A DNA stretch of 64,000 bases, taken from positions 469,733-533,732 of the forward strand of contig NZ_VOHE01000003.1 of the NCBI RefSeq assembly GCF_007859305.1, given 5' to 3'. The notes beneath the pieces are model-generated. The model had not been told where the DNA came from. It searched no databases and saw nothing but the letters and a program-made list of their open reading frames with translations. This document shows, in pieces, positions 44,654 to 53,874 of this stretch (its first letter is position 1; every line of letters starts with the position of its first letter). Origin of the DNA: Luteimonas wenzhouensis (GTDB lineage Bacteria > Pseudomonadota > Gammaproteobacteria > Xanthomonadales > Xanthomonadaceae). The position numbers and the translations under genes were made by a program.

Positions 44654-46537
44654 ATGCTTGAATTTCCCCGCTGGAAGTACGCCGTCATCCTGATCGTGGT
44701 CGTGCTGAGCGTCCTGTACGCCTCGCCGAACCTGTTCCAGAAGGATCCCGCGGTGCAGGTCACGAAGAACCGCGCCGGGGCGGTGGTCGACGAGGCGCTG
44801 GCCGAGCGCGTGCGCTCGATCCTCGGGGAGGCGGGGGTTGAAGGGGCGCGGGTGGCGCTGGAAGGCGACCAGGTGCTGGTCCGCCTGCCCGACGCCGGCA
44901 CCCAGACCCGGGCCGCCGATGCGCTGCGCCCGGCGCTGGGCGAGGACTACACCGCCGCGCTGAACCTGGTGCCGACCACGCCGGCCTGGCTGGAGGCGCT
45001 GGGCGCGCGGCCGATGTCGCTGGGCCTGGACCTGCAGGGTGGCGTCCACTTCATGATGCAGGTCGACCAGCAGGCGGCGCTCGAGAAGCGGCTGGACTCC
45101 TACGCCGACGCGATCCGCGCCGCGCTGCGCGAGGCGCGCATCGGCTATACCGGCGCCGAGCGGCGCGCCGACGCGACCGTGGCCGTCACGCTCGCCAATG
45201 CGGGGGACGCGGCGCGCGCGCGGTCGGAGATCCAGCAGGCGCTGGCGGGCCTGCGCGCGCCCACGGCCCTCGGCGGCGGCCCCACGGTCGAGGTCGACGG
45301 CAACCGGATCACCGTGCGCCTGCCCGAGGCCGAGCTCAACCGCATCGCCACCGAGGCGATCGAGCAGAACCGCAACGTCATCTCCAACCGCATCAACGCC
45401 ATCGGCGTGGCCGAGCCGGTGCTGCAGCGCCAGGGCGAGGACCGCCTGGTGATCCAGCTGCCGGGCCTGCAGGACACCGCCGAGGCCAAGCGCCTGATCG
45501 GCGCCACCGCGACCCTGGAGTTCCGCGCCGTCACCGGCGACGAGGCCCAGGCCGCGGCCGCGCTGGCCGACAACAGCATCCCCGCCGGCTCGCGGATCTA
45601 CTACGACGATGCCGGCCGCCCGCTGCTGCTCTCGCGCCGCCTGCTGGTCTCGGGCGACGAACTGGTCAACGCGCAGCCGACCACCGACCCGCAGACCGGC
45701 CTGCCGGCGGTGTCGATCACGCTCAACAGCGCGGCCGGCAAGCGCATGTTCGACCACACCCTGGAAAACGTCGGCAACCGCCTGGGCATCGTCTACGTCG
45801 AGCGCATCCCGACGGTGACGATGGTCAACGGCGAGGAAGTGCGCTCGTCGCGAACGGTCGAGCGCGTGATCAGCTCCTCGACCATCCGCGGCGTGTTCGG
45901 CAAGGACTTCCAGACCACCGGCCTGAGCCGCGAGGAAGCGACCGCGCTGGCCAAGCAGCTCAAGGCGGGCGCGCTGGCCGCGCCGATGGACTTCGTCGAG
46001 GAAAGCGTGATCGGCCCGACCCTGGGCGCGCAGAACGTGGCCCGCGGCACCAAGGCGGTGGTGTACGCGTTCCTGTTCACGCTGGCGTTCTTCGCCATCT
46101 ACTACCGCATGTTCGGCCTGATCACCTGCGTGGCGCTGCTGCTGAACCTGCTGATGGTGGTGGCGGTGATGAGCCTGTTCGGGGCGACGATGACCCTGCC
46201 GGGCTTCGCCGGCCTGGCGCTGTCGATCGGCATGTCCGTGGACGCGAACGTGCTGATCAACGAGCGCATCCGCGAGGAACTGCGCGCGGGGATGCCGCCG
46301 CGCACCGCGATCGCGACCGGCTACGACAAGGCGTCGGGCACGATCTTCGACTCCAACATGACCGCGCTGCTGGCCGGCATCGCGCTGTACGCGTTCGGCA
46401 CCGGCCCGCTGCGCGGCTTCGCCGTGACCATGGTCATCGGCATCCTCACCTCGGTGTTCACCGCGGTCACCGTCTCGCGCGGCATCGCCACCCTGATCTA
46501 CGGCGGCAGGCGCAAGCTCAAGTCGCTCGCCATCTGA
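44654..46537 (+). CDS. secD: Protein translocase subunit SecD
   Basis: Proton-motive-force-driven export component, 627 residues. N-terminal helix (YAVILIVVVLSVLYASP, about 10-26), conserved LGLDLQGGVHFMMQV at about 118, large periplasmic P1 domain, then five helices in the C-terminal third beginning VVYAFLFTLAFFAIYYRMFG and including GFAGLALSIGMSVDANVLINERIREE with the conserved Asp. It lies 130 bp after yajC and 19 bp before secF. Confidence 0.97.
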   Translation: MLEFPRWKYAVILIVVVLSVLYASPNLFQKDPAVQVTKNRAGAVVDEALAERVRSILGEAGVEGARVALEGDQVLVRLPDAGTQTRAADALRPALGEDYTAALNLVPTTPAWLEALGARPMSLGLDLQGGVHFMMQVDQQAALEKRLDSYADAIRAALREARIGYTGAERRADATVAVTLANAGDAARARSEIQQALAGLRAPTALGGGPTVEVDGNRITVRLPEAELNRIATEAIEQNRNVISNRINAIGVAEPVLQRQGEDRLVIQLPGLQDTAEAKRLIGATATLEFRAVTGDEAQAAAALADNSIPAGSRIYYDDAGRPLLLSRRLLVSGDELVNAQPTTDPQTGLPAVSITLNSAAGKRMFDHTLENVGNRLGIVYVERIPTVTMVNGEEVRSSRTVERVISSSTIRGVFGKDFQTTGLSREEATALAKQLKAGALAAPMDFVEESVIGPTLGAQNVARGTKAVVYAFLFTLAFFAIYYRMFGLITCVALLLNLLMVVAVMSLFGATMTLPGFAGLALSIGMSVDANVLINERIREELRAGMPPRTAIATGYDKASGTIFDSNMTALLAGIALYAFGTGPLRGFAVTMVIGILTSVFTAVTVSRGIATLIYGGRRKLKSLAI

Positions 46538-46556
46538 CCGCCGGGAGACCCAGTAC

Positions 46557-47522
46557 ATGGCACTTTTCCCCCTGCACCTGATCCCGAACAACACGCGCAT
46601 TGACTTCATGCGCTGGCGGATGCTGACCGTCGGCTTCATGGCGGTGCTGATGCTGGCGTCGGTCGGGTTGATCGCGACCAAGGGTTTCAACTACGCGCTC
46701 GACTTCACCGGCGGTACCTCGGTCGAGCTGCTGTTCGAGAAACCCGCCGACGTGGACGCGGTCCGCGACCGGCTCGAGGAGGCGGGCTACCCCGGCGCCC
46801 AGGTCCAGACCATGGGCACGGCGACCGACCTGATGATCCGGCTGCAGCCCAAGGACGGCGGCACCGACGCGGAGGCGATCAACCGCACCGCCGATGAGGT
46901 GCTGGCCGCGGCGAGCTCGGAGGACAACCCGGCCACGATCAAGGGCCGGTCCTACGTCGGCCCGCAGGTCGGCCAGGACCTGGCCCGCAACGGCATCTAC
47001 GCGATCGTGTTCGTGGTGCTGGGCTTCCTGATCTACATCGCGTTCCGGTTCGAGTGGAAGTTCGCGGTCTCGGCGATCATCACCACGCTGGGCGACGTGC
47101 TGATCGTGGCCGGCTGGTTCTCGCTGGCGGGGCGCGAGTTCGACCTGACGCTGCTGGCGGGCCTGCTCACAGTGATGGGCTTCTCGATCAACGACACCAT
47201 CGTGGTGTTCGACCGCGTGCGCGAGAACTTCCGTTCGATGCGCGCCGAGCCACTCGAGATCCTCAACACGTCGATCAACCAGACCCTGTCGCGCACCATC
47301 ATCACCTCGGTGGTGGCGTTCCTGACGGTGCTGGCGCTGTACATCTACGGCGGTGGTTCGCTGGAGGGCATGTCCGAGGCGATGATGATCGGCATCGTGA
47401 TCGGCACGGCGTCGTCGATCCTGGTGGCCTGCCCGCTGCTGACCATCGGGCCGCTGAGGGTGAGCAAGCAGGACCTGCTGCCCAAGGCGCGCGACGAGGA
47501 GGCGCTGGCGCGCCGGCCCTGA
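46557..47522 (+). CDS. secF: Protein translocase subunit SecF
   Basis: Partner of SecD, 321 residues with six helices. The conserved ALDFTGGTSVELLF motif lies near residue 42, with a small periplasmic domain, GIYAIVFVVLGFLIYIAFRFEWKFA, and GFSINDTIVVFDRVREN (conserved Asp and Arg). The gene ends the yajC-secD-secF operon and is followed by a strong intrinsic terminator. Confidence 0.97.
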   Translation: MALFPLHLIPNNTRIDFMRWRMLTVGFMAVLMLASVGLIATKGFNYALDFTGGTSVELLFEKPADVDAVRDRLEEAGYPGAQVQTMGTATDLMIRLQPKDGGTDAEAINRTADEVLAAASSEDNPATIKGRSYVGPQVGQDLARNGIYAIVFVVLGFLIYIAFRFEWKFAVSAIITTLGDVLIVAGWFSLAGREFDLTLLAGLLTVMGFSINDTIVVFDRVRENFRSMRAEPLEILNTSINQTLSRTIITSVVAFLTVLALYIYGGGSLEGMSEAMMIGIVIGTASSILVACPLLTIGPLRVSKQDLLPKARDEEALARRP

Positions 47523-47543
47523 TCGCTGTCCGGACGCTGCCAT

Positions 47544-47578
47544 GAAGAAGGCCGCGCACTGCGCGGCCTTCTTCTTTT
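47544..47578 (+). terminator. Intrinsic terminator after secF
   Basis: A 14-bp perfect stem, GAAGAAGGCCGCGC (47544-47557) with GCGCGGCCTTCTTC (47561-47574), loop ACT, is followed by TTTT. It lies 22 bp after the secF stop. Confidence 0.9.
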
Positions 47579-47662
47579 CCGGGAGTGCGGCGTCGGAGGG
47601 GCGCGCACGTGGTGGGGCCGGGCATGGTGCATCACGCTCGACAGTCCGGTGTCGCGGGGAGG

Positions 47663-48330
47663 GCCGCCGGGTCCGCCCGGCCTGCTCCGCGAATGTCCTC
47701 CGGCCTCCGCCTGCGGACGGAGGCCTCCTCCTCGAGTTCGCTGCGCAGGCCGGGCGGCCCCGGCGCCAGGTGGCTCCGGAGGCCGGAGCACGCTTTTCGC
47801 CGTCGAAGGTGGCCGGGTGGCGAACGACACCAGGTCACGGTGTCGCTTTCCGGGTCACTCGCGCCAGACAGGTGCAGGGTGCCGACGGGTCGAGGCGCTC
47901 GAGTGGGCATCGAGGCTGCGGGAGCCGCCGGGTCCGCCTGGCCTGCTCCGCGAATGTCCTCCGGCCTCCGCCTCCAGGCGGAGGCCTCCTCCCTGAGTTC
48001 GCTGCGCAGGCCAGGCGGACCCGGCGCCACTTGGCTCCGGAGGCCGGAGCACGCTTTTCGCCCGTCGAAGGTGGTCGGGTGGCGAACGACACCAGGTCGC
48101 GGTGTCGCTTGCCAGGTCACTCGCGCCAGACAGGTGGAGGGTGCCGACGGGTCGAGGCGCTCGAGGGGTCGTCGAGGCTGCAGGAGCCGCCGGAACCGCC
48201 CGGCCCGATCCGCGAATGTCCTCCGGCCTCCGCATGCGGGCGGAGGCCTCCTCCGTCGGTTCGCCGCGCAGGCCAGGCGGCCCCGGCGCCACGTGGCTCG
48301 GGAGGCGGGAGCGCGTTGTCTTGCTGTTTC
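47663..48330. repeat. Three-copy direct repeat of about 262 bp with conserved long hairpins
   Basis: Units start at 47663, 47924 and 48186 (periods 261 and 262 bp); the third decays after about 48330. Each unit contains an 85-bp hairpin (47673-47757, 47934-48018, 48196-48280). The outer arms are about 13 bp (CCGCCCGGCCTGC / GCAGGCCGGGCGG in unit 1), then GCGAA pairs with TTCGC, and an inner stem (GGCCTCCG / CGGAGGCC) closes it. Unit 2 shows a compensatory T-A change in the outer arm. Each unit also has a GACACC...GGTGTC palindrome. The 839-bp region between secF and suhB has no convincing gene; its open frames reflect the repeat. A fourth hairpin copy lies at 63045-63127. Confidence 0.85.
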
Positions 48331-48361
48331 GCGGTCGCCGACGGTGGCCGGTTGGCCACGA

Positions 48362-49192
48362 TCAGGCGAACGCGGCGGCGTACCCGGAAGAGACGATCGC
48401 CTTCTGCACCGCGTCGGTGACCTTGACGTTGCCGGCGATCAGCTGGCGGCCGCTGCCCATGGCGATGTGCATCGGGCCGGTGGGGGCGCCCTTGAAGTCG
48501 CAGACGCGGCCGCCGGCCTCGCGTACCAGCAGGGCGCCGGCGGCGATGTCCCAGGGCTGCACGCCGGCCTCGAAATAGGCGTCGCAACGACCCGCGGCGA
48601 CCCAGGCCAGGTCGAGCGCGGCCGAGCCGGTGCGGCGCACGTCCTCGGCGTCCTTCATCAGCAGCTTCAGGCAGTCGAGGTGGGCGTCGAGGCGGGCGCG
48701 TTCGCGGGGCGGGAAGCCGGTGGCCAGCATCGCGCCGGACAGGTCCTTGCGGTCGGCGACGCGGATGCGCTTGTCGTTGAGCTGGGCGCCGGCGCCGCGC
48801 GAGGCGATGAACAGCTCGTTGCGCAGTGGATCGAAGACCACCCCGTGCAGCGGTTCGGGGCCCTCGCACAGGGCAATCGAGACGCACCAGTGGGGGATGC
48901 CGTGCAGGTAGTTGCTGGTGCCGTCCAGCGGGTCGATCACCCAGGTGTAGCGGCTGGGGCCGCGGCTGCCCTTCTGCGCGCCGCCTTCCTCGCCGAGGAT
49001 GGCGTACTCGGGGTTGGCGCGCCGCAGTTCGCGGATGATCGCCTCCTCGGCCAGGCCGTCGACTTCGCTCGCGTAGTCCAGGCGCCCCTTCTCGACCACG
49101 TTCAGCGCGTCGAGGCGGTGCATGTGCCGCACCAGGACGTTGCCACCGGCGCGCGCGGCCTTGACCATGATGTTGACGGCAGGGGCGAGCAT
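48362..49192 (-). CDS. suhB: Inositol-1-monophosphatase SuhB
   Basis: Mg-dependent phosphatase of 276 residues, also known as a ribosome biogenesis and antitermination factor in gammaproteobacteria. Blocks [26 protein letters not shown] and [17 protein letters not shown] carry all metal ligands. The ATG at 49192 ([17 protein letters not shown]) matches SuhB N termini. It is divergent from trmJ, an arrangement common in related genomes. It is the housekeeping counterpart of the operon copy at 11741-12559. Confidence 0.94.
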   Translation of the reverse strand: MLAPAVNIMVKAARAGGNVLVRHMHRLDALNVVEKGRLDYASEVDGLAEEAIIRELRRANPEYAILGEEGGAQKGSRGPSRYTWVIDPLDGTSNYLHGIPHWCVSIALCEGPEPLHGVVFDPLRNELFIASRGAGAQLNDKRIRVADRKDLSGAMLATGFPPRERARLDAHLDCLKLLMKDAEDVRRTGSAALDLAWVAAGRCDAYFEAGVQPWDIAAGALLVREAGGRVCDFKGAPTGPMHIAMGSGRQLIAGNVKVTDAVQKAIVSSGYAAAFA

Positions 49193-49280
49193 TGCGGACT
49201 CCGGGGCGCGGGCGGGACGGGTGGCGGGTGGCAAAGAGCGGACCGGCGCGGTGGCCGGGCGCGCAGTTTACCATTCGCAC

Positions 49281-50057
49281 ATGAGCGATTCCCTGCACGC
49301 GGCCGCGCGCCTGCGCATCGTCCTGGTCGGCACCCAGCACCCGGGCAACATCGGCTCGGCGGCGCGGGCGATGAAGACCATGGGCCTGCGCGGCCTGGTG
49401 CTGGTCGCCCCCGAGCGCTTCCCCCACCACGACGCGGTGGCGATGGCGGCCGGGGCCGGCGACGTGCTGGACTCGGCCCGCGTGGTGCCGGACCTGGCCA
49501 CGGCGGTCGCCGACTGCCGGCTGGTGCTGGGGTGCACCGCGCGCAGCCGGCGGATCGCACTGGACGAGCTGCTGCCGCGCGAGGCCGCGGCCCGGGCGGT
49601 CGCCACCGCCGCGGCGCCGGCCGGGACCACGGCGGCCGTGGTGTTCGGCCGCGAGCGCACCGGGCTGGACAACGACGAGCTGCAGCTGTGCCACGCGGCG
49701 GTGACCATTCCCGCCGATCCGGAGTACAGCTCGCTGAACCTGGCCGCCGCGGTCCAGGTGCTCAGCTACGAACTGCGCCTGGCGATGCTCGGCCCGCGCG
49801 AGGCCCTGCCCGCGGTGCCGGCCCCCGACGGGGACGTGCCGGCCAGTCACGCCGAGCTCGAGGGCTTCTTCGCCCAGCTGGCGGACACCCTGGACGCGAT
49901 CGATTTCCACAAGGGCCGGGCGCCGGAGTCGGCGCTGCGCAAGCTGCGCCGGATCTTCCTGCGCGCCGCGCTCGACGATCGCGACGTGCGCCTGCTGCGC
50001 GGCGTGCTCGCCGACGCCCAGCGCATGGCCCGGCTGGCGGCCGAGCGTGGCCCTTGA
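49281..50057 (+). CDS. trmJ: tRNA (cytidine/uridine-2'-O-)-methyltransferase
   Basis: SPOUT-class methyltransferase of 258 residues modifying position 32 of tRNAs. The N terminus has RIVLVGTQHPGNIGSAARAMKTMGL, and the SAM knot region has VVFGRERTGLDNDELQLCHAAVTIPADPEYSSLNLAAAVQVLSYELR, diagnostic of TrmJ. The ATG lies 88 bp from the divergent suhB start. Its 3' end is close to or overlaps the next coding region. Confidence 0.95.
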   Translation: MSDSLHAAARLRIVLVGTQHPGNIGSAARAMKTMGLRGLVLVAPERFPHHDAVAMAAGAGDVLDSARVVPDLATAVADCRLVLGCTARSRRIALDELLPREAAARAVATAAAPAGTTAAVVFGRERTGLDNDELQLCHAAVTIPADPEYSSLNLAAAVQVLSYELRLAMLGPREALPAVPAPDGDVPASHAELEGFFAQLADTLDAIDFHKGRAPESALRKLRRIFLRAALDDRDVRLLRGVLADAQRMARLAAERGP

Positions 50058-50130
50058 CCCGCGCGCCTACCGGGGGCGCGGGTTTTCGGCTAGGCTCGCC
50101 GCGTCGCCTGCCTTGACCAGGAACCATTCC

Positions 50131-51063
50131 TTGCCCGTGCCGTTCCCCGGTTTCCGCCTGCCCCGGCTGCTGGTGGTGCTGTTGCTGCCGTGGCTGGTCC
50201 TGGCCGGGATGGCGCGCGCGGACGGCGGGGTGCTCGTGCTCGGCCGCATCAGCGACGACCCGGCGGCGCACTACGAGCAGCTCAAGCCGCTGCTTGATTA
50301 CGTGGTGCCACGGATGGCCGACGTGGGCATCCGCGAAGGCCGGATCCTGATGGCGCGCGATGCGCAGCAGATGCTCAGCTACATGCGCCGCGGCCGGGTG
50401 GACTGGGTGACCGAGACCGCGGCCACCGCGATGGTGCTGGCCGAGCGCAGTGGCGCGCAGCCGCTGCTGATGACCGAGCGCGATGGCGTGTCCAGCTACC
50501 GGACCCTGTTCTTCGTCCGCGCCGACAGCCCGGTGCAGGAGCTGGCCGACCTGCGCGGGCGCAGCATCGCGTTCCAGAACCCGATGTCGACCAGCGCGTA
50601 CTACGTGCCGGCGACCGAACTGCTCGACGCCGGGCAACGGCTGGAGATCCTGCTCTCGCCGATGGACCGGCCGGCGCCCGACTCGGTGGGCTACGTGTTC
50701 GGGCGCTCGGAACTCAACGTCTCGGCCTGGGTGCACAAGCGGCTGGTGGACGCCGGCGCGATGAGCAACCTGGACTGGATCAACCCGCAGCGCGTGCCGC
50801 CCTCGTACCGCCGCGACTTCCGCATCGTGCGCGAGACCCCCGAGTTCCCGCGCGCGGTGGAGATGGTGCGCGGCGACCTCGATCCGCGGGTGCGCGAGCG
50901 CCTGCGCGAAGTGCTGCTCGGCGCGGCCGATGACCCGGACGCCCGCGAGGCGCTGCTGCGGTTCTTCATGACCACCCGCTTCGCGCCGATCGATGCCGAC
51001 ACCGAGCGCGCGCTCCAGCACCTGCGCCGCGGCGTGGCGCGGGTGGCGCGGGAGGTCGAATGA
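50131..51063 (+). CDS. PhnD-like phosphate/phosphonate-type binding protein
   Basis: Exported solute-binding protein of about 310 residues. A signal peptide (LLVVLLLPWLVLAGMARAD) precedes a PhnD-like fold: VLVLGRISDDPAAHYEQLKPLLDYVVPRM, RDAQQMLSYMRRGRVDWVTETAATAMVL, LRGRSIAFQNPMSTSAYYVPATELL. The start is uncertain: TTG at 50131 has AGGA 8 nt upstream, while GTG at 50137 or GTG at 50047 (overlapping trmJ) are alternatives. No ABC permease follows; instead the stop overlaps the start of a GGDEF-EAL gene by 4 nt. It probably acts as a periplasmic ligand sensor for that protein (inference). Confidence 0.8.
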   Translation: MPVPFPGFRLPRLLVVLLLPWLVLAGMARADGGVLVLGRISDDPAAHYEQLKPLLDYVVPRMADVGIREGRILMARDAQQMLSYMRRGRVDWVTETAATAMVLAERSGAQPLLMTERDGVSSYRTLFFVRADSPVQELADLRGRSIAFQNPMSTSAYYVPATELLDAGQRLEILLSPMDRPAPDSVGYVFGRSELNVSAWVHKRLVDAGAMSNLDWINPQRVPPSYRRDFRIVRETPEFPRAVEMVRGDLDPRVRERLREVLLGAADDPDAREALLRFFMTTRFAPIDADTERALQHLRRGVARVAREVE

Positions 51064-53189
51064 GGACCCGCATCGGGCTGAGCGCCCGCTTCGCGATGCT
51101 GGCGGTGGTGGTGCTGGCCTGCGTGCTCGGCATGGTGGCGCTGGTGTGGGACCGCCAGGAGGCCATGCACCGCGAGGCGCAGGAGCTGAGCGTGCAGGCG
51201 ATCAGCGAGTTCTCCTCGACCCGGCTGCTGTCGCGCGGGCAGGCGGCGACCGTGCAGCTGGCCGAGTCGCTGGTCAACCCGGTGTACTACTTCGACCTGG
51301 ACGCGATCGGGGGGGCGGTGCGGGCAGTGCTGCGCCAGCCGGACGTGAGCTACGTGATCGTCTACGACAACGAAGGCCAGGTGATCCACGACGGCAGCCC
51401 GGACATCTCCACCTACGGGCAGACGATGTCCGATCCGTTTGCCTACGAAGTGCTGGGGCTGGAAGCGGCGCACGTGCAGTCGAACGACACCCTGGTGGAC
51501 ATCGCCGCGCCGATCCGGATCGGCGACCAGCGCCTGGGCGGGGTCCGCGTGGGCTACTCGCTGGCGGCGGTGAAGGCCGAGGAGGCGCGCGTGGGCGGGG
51601 TGATGGCCAGCCGGCTGCAGGCCATCGGCCGCAGCCAGCTGCTGTGGCTGGGCGTGCTGCTGGTGGGAATGGTGGGGCTGCTGGTGACCATCGGCGTGGT
51701 GCTGCAGCGGTCGCTGGTCTCGCCGGTCCAGCAGATGGCCGACGCCGCGCGCCAGATCGAGGCCGGCACCCTCGACGCCGACGTGCCCGCCTCGCGGCGC
51801 AAGGACGAGGTGGGCGACCTGATGCGGGCCTTCGCCCACATGCGCGACAGCCTGGTGCGGCACGACCGCGACATCCGCCGGATGGCCTACACCGACGCGC
51901 TGACCGGGCTCTCCAACCGCCTGGCGTTCCGCGAACTGCTCGACGAGCGCGTGGCCCAGGGCCACGGTTCCGCGCACCAGCTGGCGCTGCTGTTCGCCGA
52001 CATCGACGACTTCAAGCGGGTCAACGACACCATCGGCCACGACGCCGGCGACGAGGTACTGATGCAGTTCTCCGGCCGCATCCGCGAGGTGATCGACCGC
52101 CACGGCGGCGGCGGCTCGGAACTGGCGCGCTTCGGCGGCGACGAGTTCGTGATCCTGCTGCAGGGCCTGGCCGGGGAGGACGACATCCGCCCGCGCGCCG
52201 GCCGCGTGGCCACCGCGCTGGTGCAGGAACTGTCGCGGCCGATCAGCGTGCACGGCCGCCAGATCTTCCTCGGCATCTCGATCGGCATCGCCCTGTTCCC
52301 GGACGACGCTGCCGACGTGCCGGCGCTGATGAAGAACGGCGACATCGCCATGTACCAGGCCAAGGTGGCGGGCAAGAACTGCTACCGGTTCTACAGCCGG
52401 GTCATGGACCAGGCGGTCGAGCGCCGGGTGCGCATGGAGCAGGACCTGCGCGGGGCCTGGGAGCGCGGTGAACTGAGCCTGGCCTACCAGCCGGTGTACC
52501 GGCTCGACGACGGCCGCCTGGTGGGCGCCGAGGCGCTGCTGCGCTGGCGCCATCCCGAGCATGGCCACGTCGCCCCGGCGCTGTTCATCGACGTGGCCGA
52601 GCAGAGCGGTCTGATCGAGGCGATCGGGCCGCAGGTGCTGCGTGCGGCGTGCATGGACGCGCGCGGCTGGCAGGAGGAGGCGCCGGCGGCGCGCCAGCTG
52701 TTCGTCTCGGTCAACGTCTCGGCGCGGCAGCTGCGCGCCGGCGACCTGGCCACCCAGGTCGAGGCGGTGCTGCGCGAGACCGGGCTGCCGCCGAGCCGGC
52801 TGCACGTGGAGCTGACCGAGACCGCGGTCATCGGCGACGAGGCGCGCGTCAGCGGGCTGCTCGCGCGGTTGCGCAACTCCGGCGTGAAGGTGTGGCTGGA
52901 CGACTTCGGCACCGGCTTCTCGGGGTTGAGCCACCTGCGCCGGGTGCCGGTGGACGGGGTCAAGATCGACCGCAGCTTCATCGCCGACGTGCTGCGCGAC
53001 CCCGACGACCTGGCCCTGACCACGGCGATCATCGCCATGGCCCACTCGCTGGGCATCCAGGTGGTGGCCGAGGGCGTGGAGAAGGAGGGCCAGTACGCGC
53101 TGCTGCGCGAGCGCGGTTGCGACATGGCCCAGGGCTACTGGCTGGGGCAGCCGATGCCCGACGAGGAGTTCAGGCGCCTGCTGGCGTAG
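51060..53189 (+). CDS. Membrane GGDEF-EAL cyclic-di-GMP protein
   Basis: Signalling protein of 709 residues. Helix 1 (about 10-30), a periplasmic sensor domain (about 35-190), helix 2 (LLWLGVLLVGMVGLLVTIGVVL) and a HAMP domain precede a diguanylate cyclase domain with intact GGDEF (359-363). A phosphodiesterase domain follows, starting with EAL at 491-493 and including ELTETAVIGD, DDFGTGFSGLSHL and VAEGVE. Both catalytic motifs look intact, so it could make and degrade c-di-GMP. It is translationally coupled to the PhnD-like binding protein gene, suggesting ligand-controlled output affecting biofilm or motility. Confidence 0.93.
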   Translation: MRTRIGLSARFAMLAVVVLACVLGMVALVWDRQEAMHREAQELSVQAISEFSSTRLLSRGQAATVQLAESLVNPVYYFDLDAIGGAVRAVLRQPDVSYVIVYDNEGQVIHDGSPDISTYGQTMSDPFAYEVLGLEAAHVQSNDTLVDIAAPIRIGDQRLGGVRVGYSLAAVKAEEARVGGVMASRLQAIGRSQLLWLGVLLVGMVGLLVTIGVVLQRSLVSPVQQMADAARQIEAGTLDADVPASRRKDEVGDLMRAFAHMRDSLVRHDRDIRRMAYTDALTGLSNRLAFRELLDERVAQGHGSAHQLALLFADIDDFKRVNDTIGHDAGDEVLMQFSGRIREVIDRHGGGGSELARFGGDEFVILLQGLAGEDDIRPRAGRVATALVQELSRPISVHGRQIFLGISIGIALFPDDAADVPALMKNGDIAMYQAKVAGKNCYRFYSRVMDQAVERRVRMEQDLRGAWERGELSLAYQPVYRLDDGRLVGAEALLRWRHPEHGHVAPALFIDVAEQSGLIEAIGPQVLRAACMDARGWQEEAPAARQLFVSVNVSARQLRAGDLATQVEAVLRETGLPPSRLHVELTETAVIGDEARVSGLLARLRNSGVKVWLDDFGTGFSGLSHLRRVPVDGVKIDRSFIADVLRDPDDLALTTAIIAMAHSLGIQVVAEGVEKEGQYALLRERGCDMAQGYWLGQPMPDEEFRRLLA

Positions 53190-53226
53190 CGATGCGGACC
53201 CATGCGCGGCCGCTGTCCGGGGCGGT

Positions 53227-53874
53227 TCAGGCCAGCAGGCCGCCGATCCACTGGGTGGCGGCGGCGGCCAGCGCGCCCGACAGCACACCGAACACCACCA
53301 CCACCACCACGCCCACGCCCCAGCAGGCCAGCATCAGCGCCCCGTCGCGTTCGAGCAGGGCCAGGGCGTAGACCACCAGCAGGACCCCGAACGGGTAGTT
53401 GGTGAACGGGATCGGCAACGCCAGCAGGATCCCCAGCAGCACCAGCAGCAGCCCGGTGAACATGGAGGCGGCGCGGTGGTCGATGACCGCGGTCAGGCGC
53501 GGCCGCACCACCCGCTCCAGCCGTCCCAGCCAGGGGCCGAACATGCGCTGGAACGCCTGCACGCTGGCCCGCCGCGGACCGCGCCGGGCAACGAAGCGCG
53601 GCAGCCACAGCCGGCGCATGCCCACCAGCAGGTGCACCCCCACAAGCACCGTCAGCGGGCCGCCGATCGCGCCGCCTACGCCCGGGATCGGGATGAAGGC
53701 GGGCAGGGTGGAGACCAGCAGCAGCATCCCGAACACCTGCCGGCTGAGGCCGGCGAGGATGTCCTCCAGCCGCAGGTGGTCGTCCGGGTCGCCGGTGGCC
53801 AGCGCGTCGAACAGTTCGCGTGTGCCCAGGTCGCCGCGGCGCGCCCCGGCGTCCTGCCGATGGTCAGCGGCCAT
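53227..53874 (-). CDS. ExoD-family membrane protein
   Basis: Inner-membrane protein of about 215 residues of the exopolysaccharide synthesis ExoD family. It has GLSRQVFGMLLLVSTLPAFIPIPGVGG near the N terminus, a basic loop (WLPRFVARRGPRR) and three further hydrophobic segments (LLLVLLGILLALPIPFTNYPFG, ACWGVGVVVVVVFGVLSGAL). The function of the family is poorly defined; ExoD mutants of rhizobia are altered in exopolysaccharide. The start may be 53874 (MAADHRQD) or 53886. Either overlaps the 3' end of the CorC-type gene, so the two are co-transcribed. Confidence 0.85.
   Translation of the reverse strand: MAADHRQDAGARRGDLGTRELFDALATGDPDDHLRLEDILAGLSRQVFGMLLLVSTLPAFIPIPGVGGAIGGPLTVLVGVHLLVGMRRLWLPRFVARRGPRRASVQAFQRMFGPWLGRLERVVRPRLTAVIDHRAASMFTGLLLVLLGILLALPIPFTNYPFGVLLVVYALALLERDGALMLACWGVGVVVVVVFGVLSGALAAAATQWIGGLLA

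Noticed and set aside
47585..48420. Apparent protein-coding frames in the three-copy repeat region
   Set aside because: Frames exist on both strands in several phases, but the encoded repeats (RRPEDIRG-like and similar) simply mirror the DNA repeat. No ribosome binding site or domain is seen.
51060..53189. Degenerate GGDEF or EAL domain
   Set aside because: Both motifs (GGDEF at 359-363, EAL at 491-493) and the DDFGTG loop are intact, so there is no sequence ground to call either domain inactive.
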